From contig NZ_OY781461.1 of assembly GCF_963676955.1 (NCBI RefSeq), positions 1,312,001-1,376,000 on the forward strand: DNA of 64,000 bases. The letters are read 5' to 3'. A program made the translations under genes and the position numbers. A model generated the notes under the pieces. The model saw only the letters and a list, made by a program, of their open reading frames with translations. It was not told the origin of the DNA and made no database searches. This DNA is from an uncultured Desulfuromonas sp. GTDB lineage: Bacteria > Desulfobacterota > Desulfuromonadia > Desulfuromonadales > Desulfuromonadaceae. This document shows, in pieces, positions 51,629 through 60,523 of this stretch (the stretch's first letter is position 1; each line of letters opens with the position of its first letter).

Positions 51629-52893
51629 TGAGCGAACAAAAGAAACATAAAACCCTCGAAGACTTTCGTGCCGAGATCGACCGCTGTGTCAAGTGCGGAG
51701 CCTGCCAGGCACAATGTGCCGTGTATAAGACCTTGAAGCGCGAGTCCACGGTGGCGCGGGGCAAAGTGGCCATTGCCGAAGCTCTGCTCGACAAAGACCT
51801 GCCGCTCAACGACCGCTTTGTCCTCGACATGTCGCAATGTCTGTTGTGCGGCTCCTGCTACGATAAATGTCCCAACCTGGTGCCGACGGACGAGATTGTC
51901 ATGGCCGCCCGCCGCGAGATTGCCGAACGCAAAGGCTTGTCCACGTTCGGCAAAGCGCTGACCGGGGTGATCAAACGGCCGAAGCTGATGGATGTTCTGG
52001 CCAAGAGTGGTCAACGTTTCGGCGGGCTGTTGTTCAAAAAAGTCCCCGAACACAGCGGGTTGCGCCTGCGCTTTCCGGCACCGTTTATTGCCCGGGACCG
52101 TGCCATCCCTGAAATTGCCAAGAAGCCGTTCCGTGAGCGCTATCCGAACAAGATTGCCGGCGATGCCGACAAGCCGCTGGTGGCCTTTTTCACCGGCTGC
52201 ATGATCAACTACACCTACCCGGAAGTGGGCGAGGCGCTGGTCAAGATCATGCGCTTTATGGGCTTCCCGCTTGTCGTTCCCGAAGGCCAGGGCTGCTGTG
52301 GTTTGCCTGCCCACGCCGCCGGTGATGCGGCGACGGTGGATCAATTGGCCGACAGTAATGTCACCGCCTTTGGCCGCGAGGACTCGGTCGTCGTGACCGC
52401 CTGCGCCTCCTGCAATGCCGGCATCGGCAAGCATTACCGTGATATGGGCGGTGACTATGCCGAGCTTGGGGAAAAAGTGGTTGATGTGCTCAAATTTCTG
52501 GTGGACAATGGACTGGTTGAAAAACTGGCGACGTTGGATGCCCCACCAGAGACGCTGCGCGTGACTTATCACGATCCCTGTCATTTACGCACGCAGGGGA
52601 TCACGGCCCAGCCCCGTGCCCTGTTGCGGGCGCTGCCGGGGATCGAATTTGTTGAGATGGACGGTGCCGATCGCTGCTGTGGTTTGGGGGGCACTTTTTC
52701 CGTTTATCACTACGAGACCAGTCTCAAAATCGGTTCACGCAAAGCCGATGGCATTGCCGCAAGTGGTGCGGACATCGTTGCATCTGCCTGTCCAGGGTGT
52801 ATGATGCAATTGCAGGATTCAATTGAGCATGCCGGTCTTTCGCAACGGGTTTGCCATGTCCTTGAGTTGATTGCAGCCCGTTTGCCTGAGTAA
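51628..52893 (+). CDS. glcF: Iron-sulfur subunit of the glycolate/lactate oxidase
   Basis: 421 residues. Two 4Fe-4S clusters are bound by CVKCGACQAQCAVYK (about 14-28) and CLLCGSCYDKCPN (about 71-83). Two CCG domains follow: GCCGLPAHAAG with FFTGCMINY, and YHDPCHLRTQG with RCCGLGGTF and SACPGCMMQL. The protein carries electrons from GlcD toward the quinone pool, as in GlcF/LldE/HdrD relatives. Translationally coupled to glcD. The cytochrome gene follows after 31 nt without a terminator, possibly in the same transcript. Confidence 0.93.
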   Translation: MSEQKKHKTLEDFRAEIDRCVKCGACQAQCAVYKTLKRESTVARGKVAIAEALLDKDLPLNDRFVLDMSQCLLCGSCYDKCPNLVPTDEIVMAARREIAERKGLSTFGKALTGVIKRPKLMDVLAKSGQRFGGLLFKKVPEHSGLRLRFPAPFIARDRAIPEIAKKPFRERYPNKIAGDADKPLVAFFTGCMINYTYPEVGEALVKIMRFMGFPLVVPEGQGCCGLPAHAAGDAATVDQLADSNVTAFGREDSVVVTACASCNAGIGKHYRDMGGDYAELGEKVVDVLKFLVDNGLVEKLATLDAPPETLRVTYHDPCHLRTQGITAQPRALLRALPGIEFVEMDGADRCCGLGGTFSVYHYETSLKIGSRKADGIAASGADIVASACPGCMMQLQDSIEHAGLSQRVCHVLELIAARLPE

Positions 52894-52924
52894 CGGAACT
52901 TTCATAACACACAGGAGGGATGAG

Positions 52925-53248
52925 ATGAAAAAAATGATGGTGTTGGTGGTCGTTGGAATGTTGGCACTGTGCTGGTCAACGACGGTTCTGGCTGTCCCTA
53001 AGGGCAAAAGCCTGACGTTTTCCGGAGCAAAAATGGGCGTAGTAACCTTCGACGGCACCGTGCATAATGATGCGGCTGAAAAAGGCTGCCGTGACTGCCA
53101 TAACCCTGACGTTTTCCCCAAGATGAAACAAGGCACGGTTAAAATTACCATGGCTGAAATTTATGCCGGTAAACAATGTGGTATCTGCCATGATGGCGGA
53201 CGCGCTTTTGCCGCCAAAGGCAATTGCACCAAATGTCACAAGCGTTAA
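52925..53248 (+). CDS. Periplasmic triheme c7-type cytochrome
   Basis: 107 residues from the ATG at 52925 (GGAGGG upstream). The signal peptide is MKKMMVLVVVGMLALCW..VLA. Three CxxCH sites: CRDCH, CGICH and CTKCH. The spacing and sequence MKQGTVKITMAEIYAGKQCG are those of the nanowire-type three-heme family related to PpcA, which shuttles electrons across the periplasm. The segment before the first heme is VTFDGTVH: only one His is present where PpcA-type proteins have two (FxHxxH), so one heme may lack its usual distal ligand. It lies close after glcD-glcF and before a strong terminator. Confidence 0.9.
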   Translation: MKKMMVLVVVGMLALCWSTTVLAVPKGKSLTFSGAKMGVVTFDGTVHNDAAEKGCRDCHNPDVFPKMKQGTVKITMAEIYAGKQCGICHDGGRAFAAKGNCTKCHKR

Positions 53249-53312
53249 ATTTTTGATGGCCTGATCAGCAATGGTCACCATCTGAACGTATCGTAAGGTA
53301 AAGAAGGTTTTT

Positions 53313-53348
53313 CAAGCAGGTTGACCGTCCGGTCAACCTGCTTGTTTG
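53313..53348 (+). terminator. Terminator of the glcD-glcF-cytochrome unit
   Basis: CAAGCAGGTTGACC (53313-53326) pairs perfectly with 53331-53344 around GTCC, followed by TTTG. Confidence 0.85.
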
Positions 53349-53386
53349 TTCTGAACTCTTTAACTTTAGCAAGGACTCACGTTTCA

Positions 53387-54361
53387 ATGACGAAAGCACT
53401 GGGTATTTTTTCAGGCGGTCTCGACAGTATTCTCGCCGCATTGTTGTTGCGCAAGCAGGGAATTGAGGTGCACTGCCTCTGTTTTGTCACGCCGTTTTTT
53501 GATGATGCCAAGGCGCAGAAAATGGCTGAACGCTATGATTTGCCGTTGCAGGTGATGGATATCAGTGAAGAACATCTGAAGATGCTCAAAAATCCCCGCT
53601 ACGGTTACGGTAAAAACATGAACCCGTGCATCGACTGCCATGCCCAGATGTTTGAAATTGCCGGACAGATGATGGAAGAACAGGGCTACGATTTTCTGTT
53701 TTCCGGCGAGGTGCTCGGCCAGCGTCCTAAAAGCCAGATTCATACGGCCTTGATGGCCGTTAATAAGGCCTCGGGATGGAGTGGTCGCATTCTGCGGCCG
53801 CTGAGTGCCAAGTTGTTGCCGATCACGCCCATGGAGGAGCAGGGACTGGTGGATCGTGAACAACTCGAAGATATCCAGGGCCGCTCGCGTAAGCGCCAGG
53901 AAGCACTGGCTCAAGAGTTGGGTGTCGATGACTATCCCTCTTCCGGTGGCGGCTGCCTGCTCACGGAGAATTCGTTTTCAGGACGGTTGCGCGATTTGTT
54001 CGAACACCAGCCGGGCTGCACCAGTCAGGATGTCGAACTGTTGAAACTCGGTCGTCCGTTCCGCTTGTCCCATGAAGCCAAGCTGACCTTGGGTCGTAAT
54101 CAGTCCAACAACGAAGGATTGAAAAAAATTGTCGGAACTACCGGGTGCCTGCTGCGCAATCTGAATTTTTCCGGCCCGCTGGGCGTGGTCAGTGGACAGC
54201 CCGTCGAAGAAGACTATCTGGCTGCCGCTGCGATTGTCGCCAGTTACGGCAAAGGACGCGACGAAGCACTGGTGGAAGTGCTGATTGTCGACAATGGTCA
54301 GGAGCGCGTTGTTGAGGTCGCGCCGATGCCGCGTGACCAGGTGGCGCAATATCAGATCTGA
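53387..54361 (+). CDS. PP-loop ATPase, putative tRNA thiolation enzyme (MnmA/ThiI-related)
   Basis: 324 residues from the ATG at 53387. The frame to 53321 would start inside the terminator. The PP-loop is FSGGLDSILAALLLRKQG (about 9-26). Conserved Cys appear in NPCIDCHAQMF and SGGGCLLT, and FLFSGEVLGQRPKSQ follows the pattern of ATP-pyrophosphatase domains that adenylate tRNA. The C-terminal 110 residues (RPFRLSHEAKLTLGRNQSNNEGL) resemble an RNA-binding NFACT-R/DUF814-like module. It probably activates a uridine for sulfur insertion, using the CxxC as a cluster or thiol site. The exact nucleotide modified is unknown. Confidence 0.75.
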   Translation: MTKALGIFSGGLDSILAALLLRKQGIEVHCLCFVTPFFDDAKAQKMAERYDLPLQVMDISEEHLKMLKNPRYGYGKNMNPCIDCHAQMFEIAGQMMEEQGYDFLFSGEVLGQRPKSQIHTALMAVNKASGWSGRILRPLSAKLLPITPMEEQGLVDREQLEDIQGRSRKRQEALAQELGVDDYPSSGGGCLLTENSFSGRLRDLFEHQPGCTSQDVELLKLGRPFRLSHEAKLTLGRNQSNNEGLKKIVGTTGCLLRNLNFSGPLGVVSGQPVEEDYLAAAAIVASYGKGRDEALVEVLIVDNGQERVVEVAPMPRDQVAQYQI

Positions 54362-54563
54362 TGGGGTGTAGATTCGTAGACCTTTTAGCTTCACGATGAC
54401 TTCGAGATCAGTTCTGATACGGTCCCCGATGAAAAGTCAAAGGCAAAAGCGTTTTGCCACGCAGACACAGTGGAAACCTTAATCGAGGGCGCTCTCATAA
54501 AGCTTGAGACGTTTTGCGTTTTTGATTTTCTCCGTATCTCCGTGGTTCAGGCTTTAAGCCGGA

Positions 54564-55475
54564 CTATTTCTCGGTCACACTCAGTAAACTGTACAACATG
54601 GCGATGCGCGGCATGTCAACGCCGCGTTGGGCCGCCTGCTTGAGCGGGATACCGTAAATGGCCTCGAGCTCCAGGGGGCGTCCCTGCTGGCGGTCGATCA
54701 TCATACTTGGATGATAGTCGTCCATCTCCTCGGTGATTTCAATCATCCGGGCGCCAAACTCCTTGCCGTCAATCGGGCTGGTTAACTCCTGAGCGTTGGC
54801 TCCCGCAGCAACCTCGTCCATCAATTCACCAATCAGGGCACGCGTGTGTGAGTGAGCGAGAAGGAGATCGGTGGTTTTATCGGTCAAGGCGCACAAGCCA
54901 TTGAACGGAATATTCCAGATCAGTTTTTCCCAGCGAATCTTCTTCAAGTCTGCGACCGCCTGGCAAGGCACTTTAGCGCCATTGAACATGGCGGCAATCT
55001 GTTCTGCGCGCGGGGTTAATCCGCAGCTGAATTCGCCCAAGCGAATCGCACCCTGCGAGAGATGATGAACATGGCCCGGTTCGCCGCGGTTGGAGCAGAT
55101 GAATGCCACGCCACCAAGAACCCGCTCGGCACCAAACAGTTCGGCGAGAAGTTCCTCGTTGCCGAGGCCGTTCTGTAAGGTCAGGATGGCGGTGTGTTTA
55201 TCCAGCAGCGGGGTGATCAATTCCTGCAGATGTTTATTGGCGAACGTTTTTAGGCCGACGATCACCAGGTCCACCTTGGGTATCTCTTCTGCGCGGCGAT
55301 AACTTTGAATGCTCTCCAGATAAAAATCGCCGTCGCAGGAGTGGACGGTCAGACCTTTTTCGCTGATAACGTCATAGTCGCTACGCAGTAAGAAATGAAC
55401 ATTTTCACCGGCTTGTTGCAATCGTGCCCCGTAGTAGAGGCCGAGAGCTCCGGACCCAATCATGGCAATGATCAT
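54564..55475 (-). CDS. panE: 2-dehydropantoate 2-reductase
   Basis: 303 residues. It reduces ketopantoate to pantoate with NADPH in pantothenate/CoA synthesis. The N-terminal dinucleotide motif is IAMIGSGALGLYYGARL. The catalytic Lys is in LKKIRWEKLIWNIPFN, and the C-terminal helical domain ends SMMIDRQQGRPLELEAIYGIPL, the family signature. Complete length. The 200 nt upstream of its stop (54362-54563) hold no gene. Confidence 0.93.
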   Translation of the reverse strand: MIIAMIGSGALGLYYGARLQQAGENVHFLLRSDYDVISEKGLTVHSCDGDFYLESIQSYRRAEEIPKVDLVIVGLKTFANKHLQELITPLLDKHTAILTLQNGLGNEELLAELFGAERVLGGVAFICSNRGEPGHVHHLSQGAIRLGEFSCGLTPRAEQIAAMFNGAKVPCQAVADLKKIRWEKLIWNIPFNGLCALTDKTTDLLLAHSHTRALIGELMDEVAAGANAQELTSPIDGKEFGARMIEITEEMDDYHPSMMIDRQQGRPLELEAIYGIPLKQAAQRGVDMPRIAMLYSLLSVTEK

Positions 55476-55513
55476 GGCGTTTCCCTTATTCCGTCGAGGT
55501 TTTTACAGAAAGC

Positions 55514-56386
55514 TCAGTCTAAAGGCGCAGTGAGTTTCAAGATGGCTGCATCGTCATCAAGCAGCAGAAAAAAGTGGCTGCGTTGACGCATTTCCATCAG
55601 AGTCGACTGTTGCAAGTCGCGATTGTATTTATGCACACTGTTCATAGCGTTGTAAATGTTGCCGCCATACCAGCCCGCTTCGAAAAACAACAGGATGCCG
55701 CCGAGAACTTCGTTGCCGGTGTCAATGGCCTGAAGGCCGCCGGCGATAAAGGCCGCATTGAGCAGCAAGGCCAGCCCCGCTTCCCGATAGCGCCCGGCGT
55801 AGAGCTGTCCGCTTCCAGGGAGAATGGCGGAGAATGTTCCGGCCAGGGCCGGCGATTTGAGCGGCAATTGTTCCAGCTGGTGTAAATCCTCTTGTGTCGG
55901 GCGGCCTGGACCTGTGAGGTCGAAGGATGAAGCGATGTTGTAGTCGCCCTGGTAGGCCAGTGACCAGATCCGCAGACGTTGTTGCTGGTCGAGCAGGGAC
56001 AGATGCGTTGGTGCTGTTGTCTCTGTGGGCTGAACCACCAAGGACACCTTGCCCTGTTTAAAAGCGCTCTCCATGTGAAGGATGTGAGCGATCTCGGCTT
56101 CGGTGCTGCCTGGAAATTTGTCGATCACCTGTTGCAGGGCTGTCTCGCCATTCTGCCAGCGTTCTGCCAGCAGGTAACTGCGGGCGATATTGAGTTGGGC
56201 GCGTGCTGCGGCCGGTGTATCGGGATAGGTATAAAGATAGCGTTTGTATTCAGTGATGGCCCGGAAGTAATCGCCTTCGTTGAACAGACTGTCCGCGAAG
56301 CCCGGCTCAGCAGCATGTGTCGAACTAACCTGTGAGAATTGCAGGAGGAAAGCAGATAGCAGGATCAGTGTTAAACGAAAAAACAT
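55514..56386 (-). CDS. Exported TPR protein with C-terminal membrane segments
   Basis: 290 residues with a signal peptide (to about residue 25, THAAEPG). Residues of about 28-110 form two to three tetratricopeptide repeats (FNEGDYFRAITEYKRYLYTYPDTPAAARAQLNIARSY-type, with BamD-like spacing). From about 180 the sequence contains ILPGSGQLYAGRYREAGLALLLNAAFI and GGILLFFEAGWYGGNIYNAMN, hydrophobic segments resembling the DUF5683/TM2-like GSGQ-Y-G pattern. It is probably envelope-located. Function is unknown. It lies 38 nt upstream of panE on the same strand. Confidence 0.7.
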   Translation of the reverse strand: MFFRLTLILLSAFLLQFSQVSSTHAAEPGFADSLFNEGDYFRAITEYKRYLYTYPDTPAAARAQLNIARSYLLAERWQNGETALQQVIDKFPGSTEAEIAHILHMESAFKQGKVSLVVQPTETTAPTHLSLLDQQQRLRIWSLAYQGDYNIASSFDLTGPGRPTQEDLHQLEQLPLKSPALAGTFSAILPGSGQLYAGRYREAGLALLLNAAFIAGGLQAIDTGNEVLGGILLFFEAGWYGGNIYNAMNSVHKYNRDLQQSTLMEMRQRSHFFLLLDDDAAILKLTAPLD

Positions 56387-56472
56387 AACGACAACTCCTG
56401 TGAAAAGTTGATCAGGCTAACACACCATTTGCTGTGATGCCAGCAAAAAGAAACAAATTGACGGGGCATTTC

Positions 56473-56501
56473 TTGACGATTTCAGGAGGGTTGTGTAAAA
56501 T
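56473..56501 (+). promoter_or_regulatory. Promoter of carD
   Basis: TTGACG (56473-56478), a 17-nt spacer and TAAAAT (56496-56501). Both boxes match 5 of 6. It lies about 110 nt before the carD start. Confidence 0.75.
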
Positions 56502-56613
56502 AGAAACTTGTTGCAATGAAATAGGGGAGGGTGAAGGGACGGCTCTTCATCGGTTAAAACGGTTTGTTGCCAGCCTAGAATTGTAGCAAGTGAGTAAGTA
56601 GTGAGGGCGTATC

Positions 56614-57099
56614 ATGTTGTTTAGTGTTGGGGATAAGGCGGTTTATCCTGCTCAGGGCGTTGGAATTATCGAGGCCATTGAGACAAAAGAATTCTCGGGG
56701 GAGGAGCACGATTTTTATGTCCTGCGCATCTGCGACAGTGACATGACCATCATGGTTCCCACGGCAAATGCCGAGCAAGTGGGTATGCGCGGTCTGGTTG
56801 ATAAGGCTCACGTGCAGAAGGTGTATGATATTCTGCAGAATACGGATGCCATGGCCGGGAGCATTTCTTCCTGGAGCCGACGCCAGCGGGAGTACAATGA
56901 GAAAATCAAATCCGGCGATTTGCTTGAAGTTGCCGCCGTTCTGCGCGAGCTGTATATGATCGGCAGCGGCAAAGAGTTGTCCTATGGCGAGAAAAAGGTC
57001 CTTGAGCTGGCGCGTCGTCTCGTCGTCAAAGAAGTGGCCTTTGCCGAAGGCGTTGAAGAGGATCAGATCTGTAGCCGGGTCGAAGGTGCTTTCCAGTAA
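56614..57099 (+). CDS. carD: CarD/CdnL-family RNA polymerase-binding factor
   Basis: 161 residues. The N-terminal Tudor-like RNA-polymerase-interaction domain is FSVGDKAVYPAQGVGIIEAIE (2-22), with YVLRICDSDMTIMVPTANAEQVGMR. The C-terminal helical DNA-binding domain contains SWSRRQREYNEKIKSGDLLEVAAVLRELY. CarD/CdnL proteins stabilise open promoter complexes, notably at rRNA promoters. GAGGG precedes the ATG. It has its own promoter and terminator. Confidence 0.93.
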   Translation: MLFSVGDKAVYPAQGVGIIEAIETKEFSGEEHDFYVLRICDSDMTIMVPTANAEQVGMRGLVDKAHVQKVYDILQNTDAMAGSISSWSRRQREYNEKIKSGDLLEVAAVLRELYMIGSGKELSYGEKKVLELARRLVVKEVAFAEGVEEDQICSRVEGAFQ

Positions 57100-57125
57100 T
57101 TAAGCAGCCCAACTATAACGATTTT

Positions 57126-57160
57126 AACGACCAGGCTGTTTCAGCCTGGTCGTTTGTTTT
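57126..57160 (+). terminator. Terminator of carD
   Basis: AACGACCAGGCTG (57126-57138) and CAGCCTGGTCGTT (57142-57154) form a 13-bp stem with a TTT loop and T-rich tail. Confidence 0.9.
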
Positions 57161-57195
57161 GCTAGCGTCTTGGACGGTAGCTGATCACGAGGCCC

Positions 57196-57888
57196 ATGAG
57201 TGTCATTGTTTTGATTCCCGCGGCGGGGCTTGGCCGCCGCATGGGGAGCTCTGTGCATAAGCAGTATCTGTGTCTGCAGGGGCGCCCTATTCTGACCCAT
57301 ACCCTGTCTGTATTCGAGTGTCATCCCCGTGTTGATCATATCTATGTCATTGCTCCCGCTGATCAGGTAGAATTTTGTCGTCAGGACATTATTGAACCGG
57401 GCGGTTTCAGTAAGGTGCGTGACGTCGTTGCCGGCGGTCGCGAACGTCAGGATTCCGTGCGTCTTGGGCTGGAAGCCTGTCGGGCCGATGAGAACGATAT
57501 TGTGCTGATTCACGACGGAGTGAGACCTTTGTTTGACGGCGACCTGCTGGATGGTGTACTAAAGGCGGTTGATGCGTCGGGCCGCTGCGTGGTCGGCGTG
57601 CCGGTAAAGGACACCATCAAGGAAGTCGAGGACGGTTTCGTCGTCGCCACGCCGGAGCGCAAACGGTTGTGGGCCGCACAGACGCCACAGGCGTTTCGCT
57701 ATCAGGAGATCCTGGCGGCACATCGTCTGGCTTTTGAGCACGGTTACTCCGGGACCGATGATGCGTCCTTATTGGAATGGCTGGGAAAGTCGGTGGCCAT
57801 GGTCGAAGGAAGTTATCGCAATATCAAGATCACCACGCCGGAAGATCTGCTGGTCGCCGAAGCGTTTTTGGCCGGCAATGAAAGGTAA
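57196..57888 (+). CDS. ispD: 2-C-methyl-D-erythritol 4-phosphate cytidylyltransferase
   Basis: 230 residues. It forms CDP-methylerythritol in the MEP isoprenoid pathway. The nucleotide-binding N-terminus is [20 protein letters not shown]. Further motifs are [34 protein letters not shown] and TDDASLLE. Length is typical. ispF begins 5 nt downstream, and glnS follows by ATGA overlap, so the three form one operon. Confidence 0.96.
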   Translation: MSVIVLIPAAGLGRRMGSSVHKQYLCLQGRPILTHTLSVFECHPRVDHIYVIAPADQVEFCRQDIIEPGGFSKVRDVVAGGRERQDSVRLGLEACRADENDIVLIHDGVRPLFDGDLLDGVLKAVDASGRCVVGVPVKDTIKEVEDGFVVATPERKRLWAAQTPQAFRYQEILAAHRLAFEHGYSGTDDASLLEWLGKSVAMVEGSYRNIKITTPEDLLVAEAFLAGNER

Positions 57889-57893
57889 ATAAA

Positions 57894-58406
57894 ATGATGC
57901 GTATTGGGCAGGGTTATGATGTGCACCGGCTGATCGAAGACCGCAAGCTGATGTTGGGGGGCGTGGACGTGCCCCATACCCACGGTCTGCTTGGTCATTC
58001 CGATGCCGACGTGTTGCTGCATGCCATCTGTGATGCCGTTCTCGGTGCCTTGGCCATGGGCGATATCGGCCAACATTTTCCCGATACGGATCCACAATTT
58101 AAAGGCATTTCCAGTCTGACTCTGTTACAAAGAGTGATTGAGCTGGCGGCAACGCGCGGCTGGCGCATCGGCAACCTCGACAGCACCATTGTTGCCCAAC
58201 GGCCACGACTGGCCGACTCTCTGCCGCAAATGGTCGACAACATTGCTCGCGTTTGTCAGGTCAGCCCTGATCAGATCAACGTCAAGGCAACGACCACGGA
58301 AAAATTAGGCTTTGAGGGCCGGCAGGAAGGGATCTCGGCTCAGGCCGTCGTCCTGTTGACCCGCAACCATCATCAAAACGAAGGAAAGGTCATCGCACAA
58401 TTATGA
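57894..58406 (+). CDS. ispF: 2-C-methyl-D-erythritol 2,4-cyclodiphosphate synthase
   Basis: 170 residues, including two adjacent ATGs at the start (57894, 57897). The family normally begins [12 protein letters not shown], which would be the second. Metal ligands are seen in GYDVH and [10 protein letters not shown]. The hydrophobic cavity motif and [15 protein letters not shown] near the C-terminus are intact. It follows ispD, as in many bacteria. Confidence 0.95.
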   Translation: MMRIGQGYDVHRLIEDRKLMLGGVDVPHTHGLLGHSDADVLLHAICDAVLGALAMGDIGQHFPDTDPQFKGISSLTLLQRVIELAATRGWRIGNLDSTIVAQRPRLADSLPQMVDNIARVCQVSPDQINVKATTTEKLGFEGRQEGISAQAVVLLTRNHHQNEGKVIAQL

Positions 58407-60079
58407 GTACCGAGGCGACTGAGACACAGCCAAAAGATTTTATTCGCAATATTATTGCCGAAGATCTGGCCAACAATAAACATGACGGACGTCTGGCCAC
58501 CCGTTTTCCGCCGGAGCCCAACGGCTACCTGCATATCGGTCACGCCAAATCGATCTGCCTGAATTTTGGGGTGGCCGAAGAAATGGGCGGCGTTTGCCAC
58601 CTGCGTTTTGACGATACCAATCCGATCAAAGAGGAAACCGAGTTTATTGACGCCATTAAAGAGGATGTCCAGTGGCTTGGTTTTGACTGGGGCGAACACG
58701 AATACTACGCCTCCAACTATTTTGAACAGCTCTACGCCTTTGCCGTGCAACTGATCAAAGCGGGCAAGGCCTACGTCGATGATTTGAGCGGCGAGCAGAT
58801 GCGCGAACTGCGCGGCACTCTGACCGAGCCGGGTCAGAACAGCCCGTATCGCGACCGCAGTGTCGAAGAGAATCTCGACCTGTTCGAGCGCATGCGCAAC
58901 GGCGAGTTCAAGGATGGCGAAAAGGTGTTGCGCGCCAAAATCGATATGGCCGCGCCCAACATGAACCTGCGTGATCCGGCCATGTACCGCATCCTCAAAG
59001 CGCATCACCACCGTACCGGCGATGCCTGGTGCATCTACCCCATGTACGATTTTGCCCATGGCCAGTCCGATTCCATTGAGCAAATTACCCACTCCATCTG
59101 TACCCTGGAGTTTGCCGACCATCGGCCGCTGTACGACTGGTTCATTGAGCAGCTGGGTATCTTTGCCCCACGTCAGTATGAGTTTGCCCGCCTCAATCTC
59201 GGTTACACGGTGATGAGCAAGCGCAAACTGCAACAACTGGTGGCGGAAAAGCATGTCTCAGGTTGGGATGATCCACGCATGCCCACTCTGGTCGGTATGC
59301 GTCGCCGTGGCTTTCCGGCTCAAGCGATTCGCACCTTCTGCGAGCGAATCGGTGTCGGCAAGAGCGACAGTTGGATCGATATGAGTGTACTGGAAGACTG
59401 CGTGCGTGAAACCTTAAACGAAGAAGCACCGCGCGCCATGTGCGTGCTCGATCCCCTCAAGGTGGTGATCACCGACTATCCCGAAGGGCAGGAGGAGATG
59501 TTCAGCGCACCCATTCATCCGCAGAAACCGGAGATGGGCCAGCGGCAGATTCCGTTCAGTCGTGAGATTTACATTGAGCGCGACGATTTCATGGAAGATC
59601 CGCCGAAGAAATTTTTCCGTCTCGGCCCCGGCCGCGAAGTGCGCCTGCGCTACGGTTATGTGGTCAAGTGTGAAGAGGTGATCTACAACGATGCCGGTGA
59701 GGTGGTGGAGCTGCGTTGCAGCCACGATCCCGCCACTCTGGGCGCAGCTCCCGAAGGGCGCAAAGTCAAAGGGATCATCCACTGGGTGTCTGCGGAGCGG
59801 GCTCTGCCGGTTGAGGTCCGTCAGTATGATCGCCTGTTCAATGTTGAAAGTCCGGGCGCCAGCAAGGATGTGGACTTCCGCGATGAAATCAATCCCGAGT
59901 CGATGAACGTGCTGCCCTCTTGCTATGCCGAACCGGGTTTGGCCCTGGCCAGTAGTGGTGAAGCCTATCAGTTTGAACGTCTGGGCTATTTCTGCGTCGA
60001 CAGTCGTGATTCACGCTCCGACGCCCTGGTGTTCAATCGCACGGTTACCCTGCGTGATTCATGGGCCAAAGCCAAGTAG
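58403..60079 (+). CDS. glnS: Glutaminyl-tRNA synthetase
   Basis: 558 residues. It charges tRNA-Gln directly. The class I HIGH motif is [12 protein letters not shown] (about 37-48), and the KMSKS equivalent is VMSKRKL (about 271). Pocket motifs LRFDDTNP and [21 protein letters not shown] are typical. The C-terminal beta-barrel anticodon domain is present in full. It overlaps ispF by ATGA, an unusual operon partner. Many delta-proteobacteria rely on the GatCAB route, so this gene is likely of ancient transfer origin (inference). Confidence 0.96.
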   Translation: MSTEATETQPKDFIRNIIAEDLANNKHDGRLATRFPPEPNGYLHIGHAKSICLNFGVAEEMGGVCHLRFDDTNPIKEETEFIDAIKEDVQWLGFDWGEHEYYASNYFEQLYAFAVQLIKAGKAYVDDLSGEQMRELRGTLTEPGQNSPYRDRSVEENLDLFERMRNGEFKDGEKVLRAKIDMAAPNMNLRDPAMYRILKAHHHRTGDAWCIYPMYDFAHGQSDSIEQITHSICTLEFADHRPLYDWFIEQLGIFAPRQYEFARLNLGYTVMSKRKLQQLVAEKHVSGWDDPRMPTLVGMRRRGFPAQAIRTFCERIGVGKSDSWIDMSVLEDCVRETLNEEAPRAMCVLDPLKVVITDYPEGQEEMFSAPIHPQKPEMGQRQIPFSREIYIERDDFMEDPPKKFFRLGPGREVRLRYGYVVKCEEVIYNDAGEVVELRCSHDPATLGAAPEGRKVKGIIHWVSAERALPVEVRQYDRLFNVESPGASKDVDFRDEINPESMNVLPSCYAEPGLALASSGEAYQFERLGYFCVDSRDSRSDALVFNRTVTLRDSWAKAK

Positions 60080-60111
60080 ATATTGGCAAGAAGGCGGGTT
60101 GGACACGAGTG

Positions 60112-60450
60112 ATGGAAAAAGAAATTTACCAGGCACTGCTCAACACGCTTCAAAGTCCGGTGGTGTTTGTCGATAACGATCACATCATCCGCTACCTGAA
60201 CCGGGCAGCACAGGTGCGCTACTATGAGCAGCGGGGTTTTTCCGATCTGGTCGGCAAGTCGCTGTTTGACTGTCATAATGAGAATTCCGAACAGCGCATG
60301 AAGCAGATTCATGGCCGACTTGTCGCCGGTGAGGATCGGGTCCTGCTGAAAACCAATGATACCGAGACCATTACCGTCGTTGCCGTTCGCGACCCTGATC
60401 GGCAGCTGCTCGGCTATTATGAATATTTCGAGTGGCGCGAACAACCCTGA
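60112..60450 (+). CDS. Single-domain PAS protein
   Basis: 112 residues from the ATG at 60112, after the glnS stop. The frame to 60061 overlaps glnS. A PAS fold covers most of it: LNTLQSPVVFVDNDHIIRYLNRAA, GKSLFDCHNENSEQRMKQIHGRL and TVVAVRDPDRQLLGYYEYFE. There is no output domain, so it must act through a partner. The single Cys-His (DCHN) could be part of a cofactor site, but nothing proves heme binding. It lies between glnS and cysS and is likely co-transcribed. Confidence 0.8.
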   Translation: MEKEIYQALLNTLQSPVVFVDNDHIIRYLNRAAQVRYYEQRGFSDLVGKSLFDCHNENSEQRMKQIHGRLVAGEDRVLLKTNDTETITVVAVRDPDRQLLGYYEYFEWREQP

Positions 60451-60523
60451 TGCCGGAACCGCTTGGCCCGGCGTCCCTAGATGAACAATGAAATGAACCA
60501 CCGTCTCACCGAAGAGAGGAACG

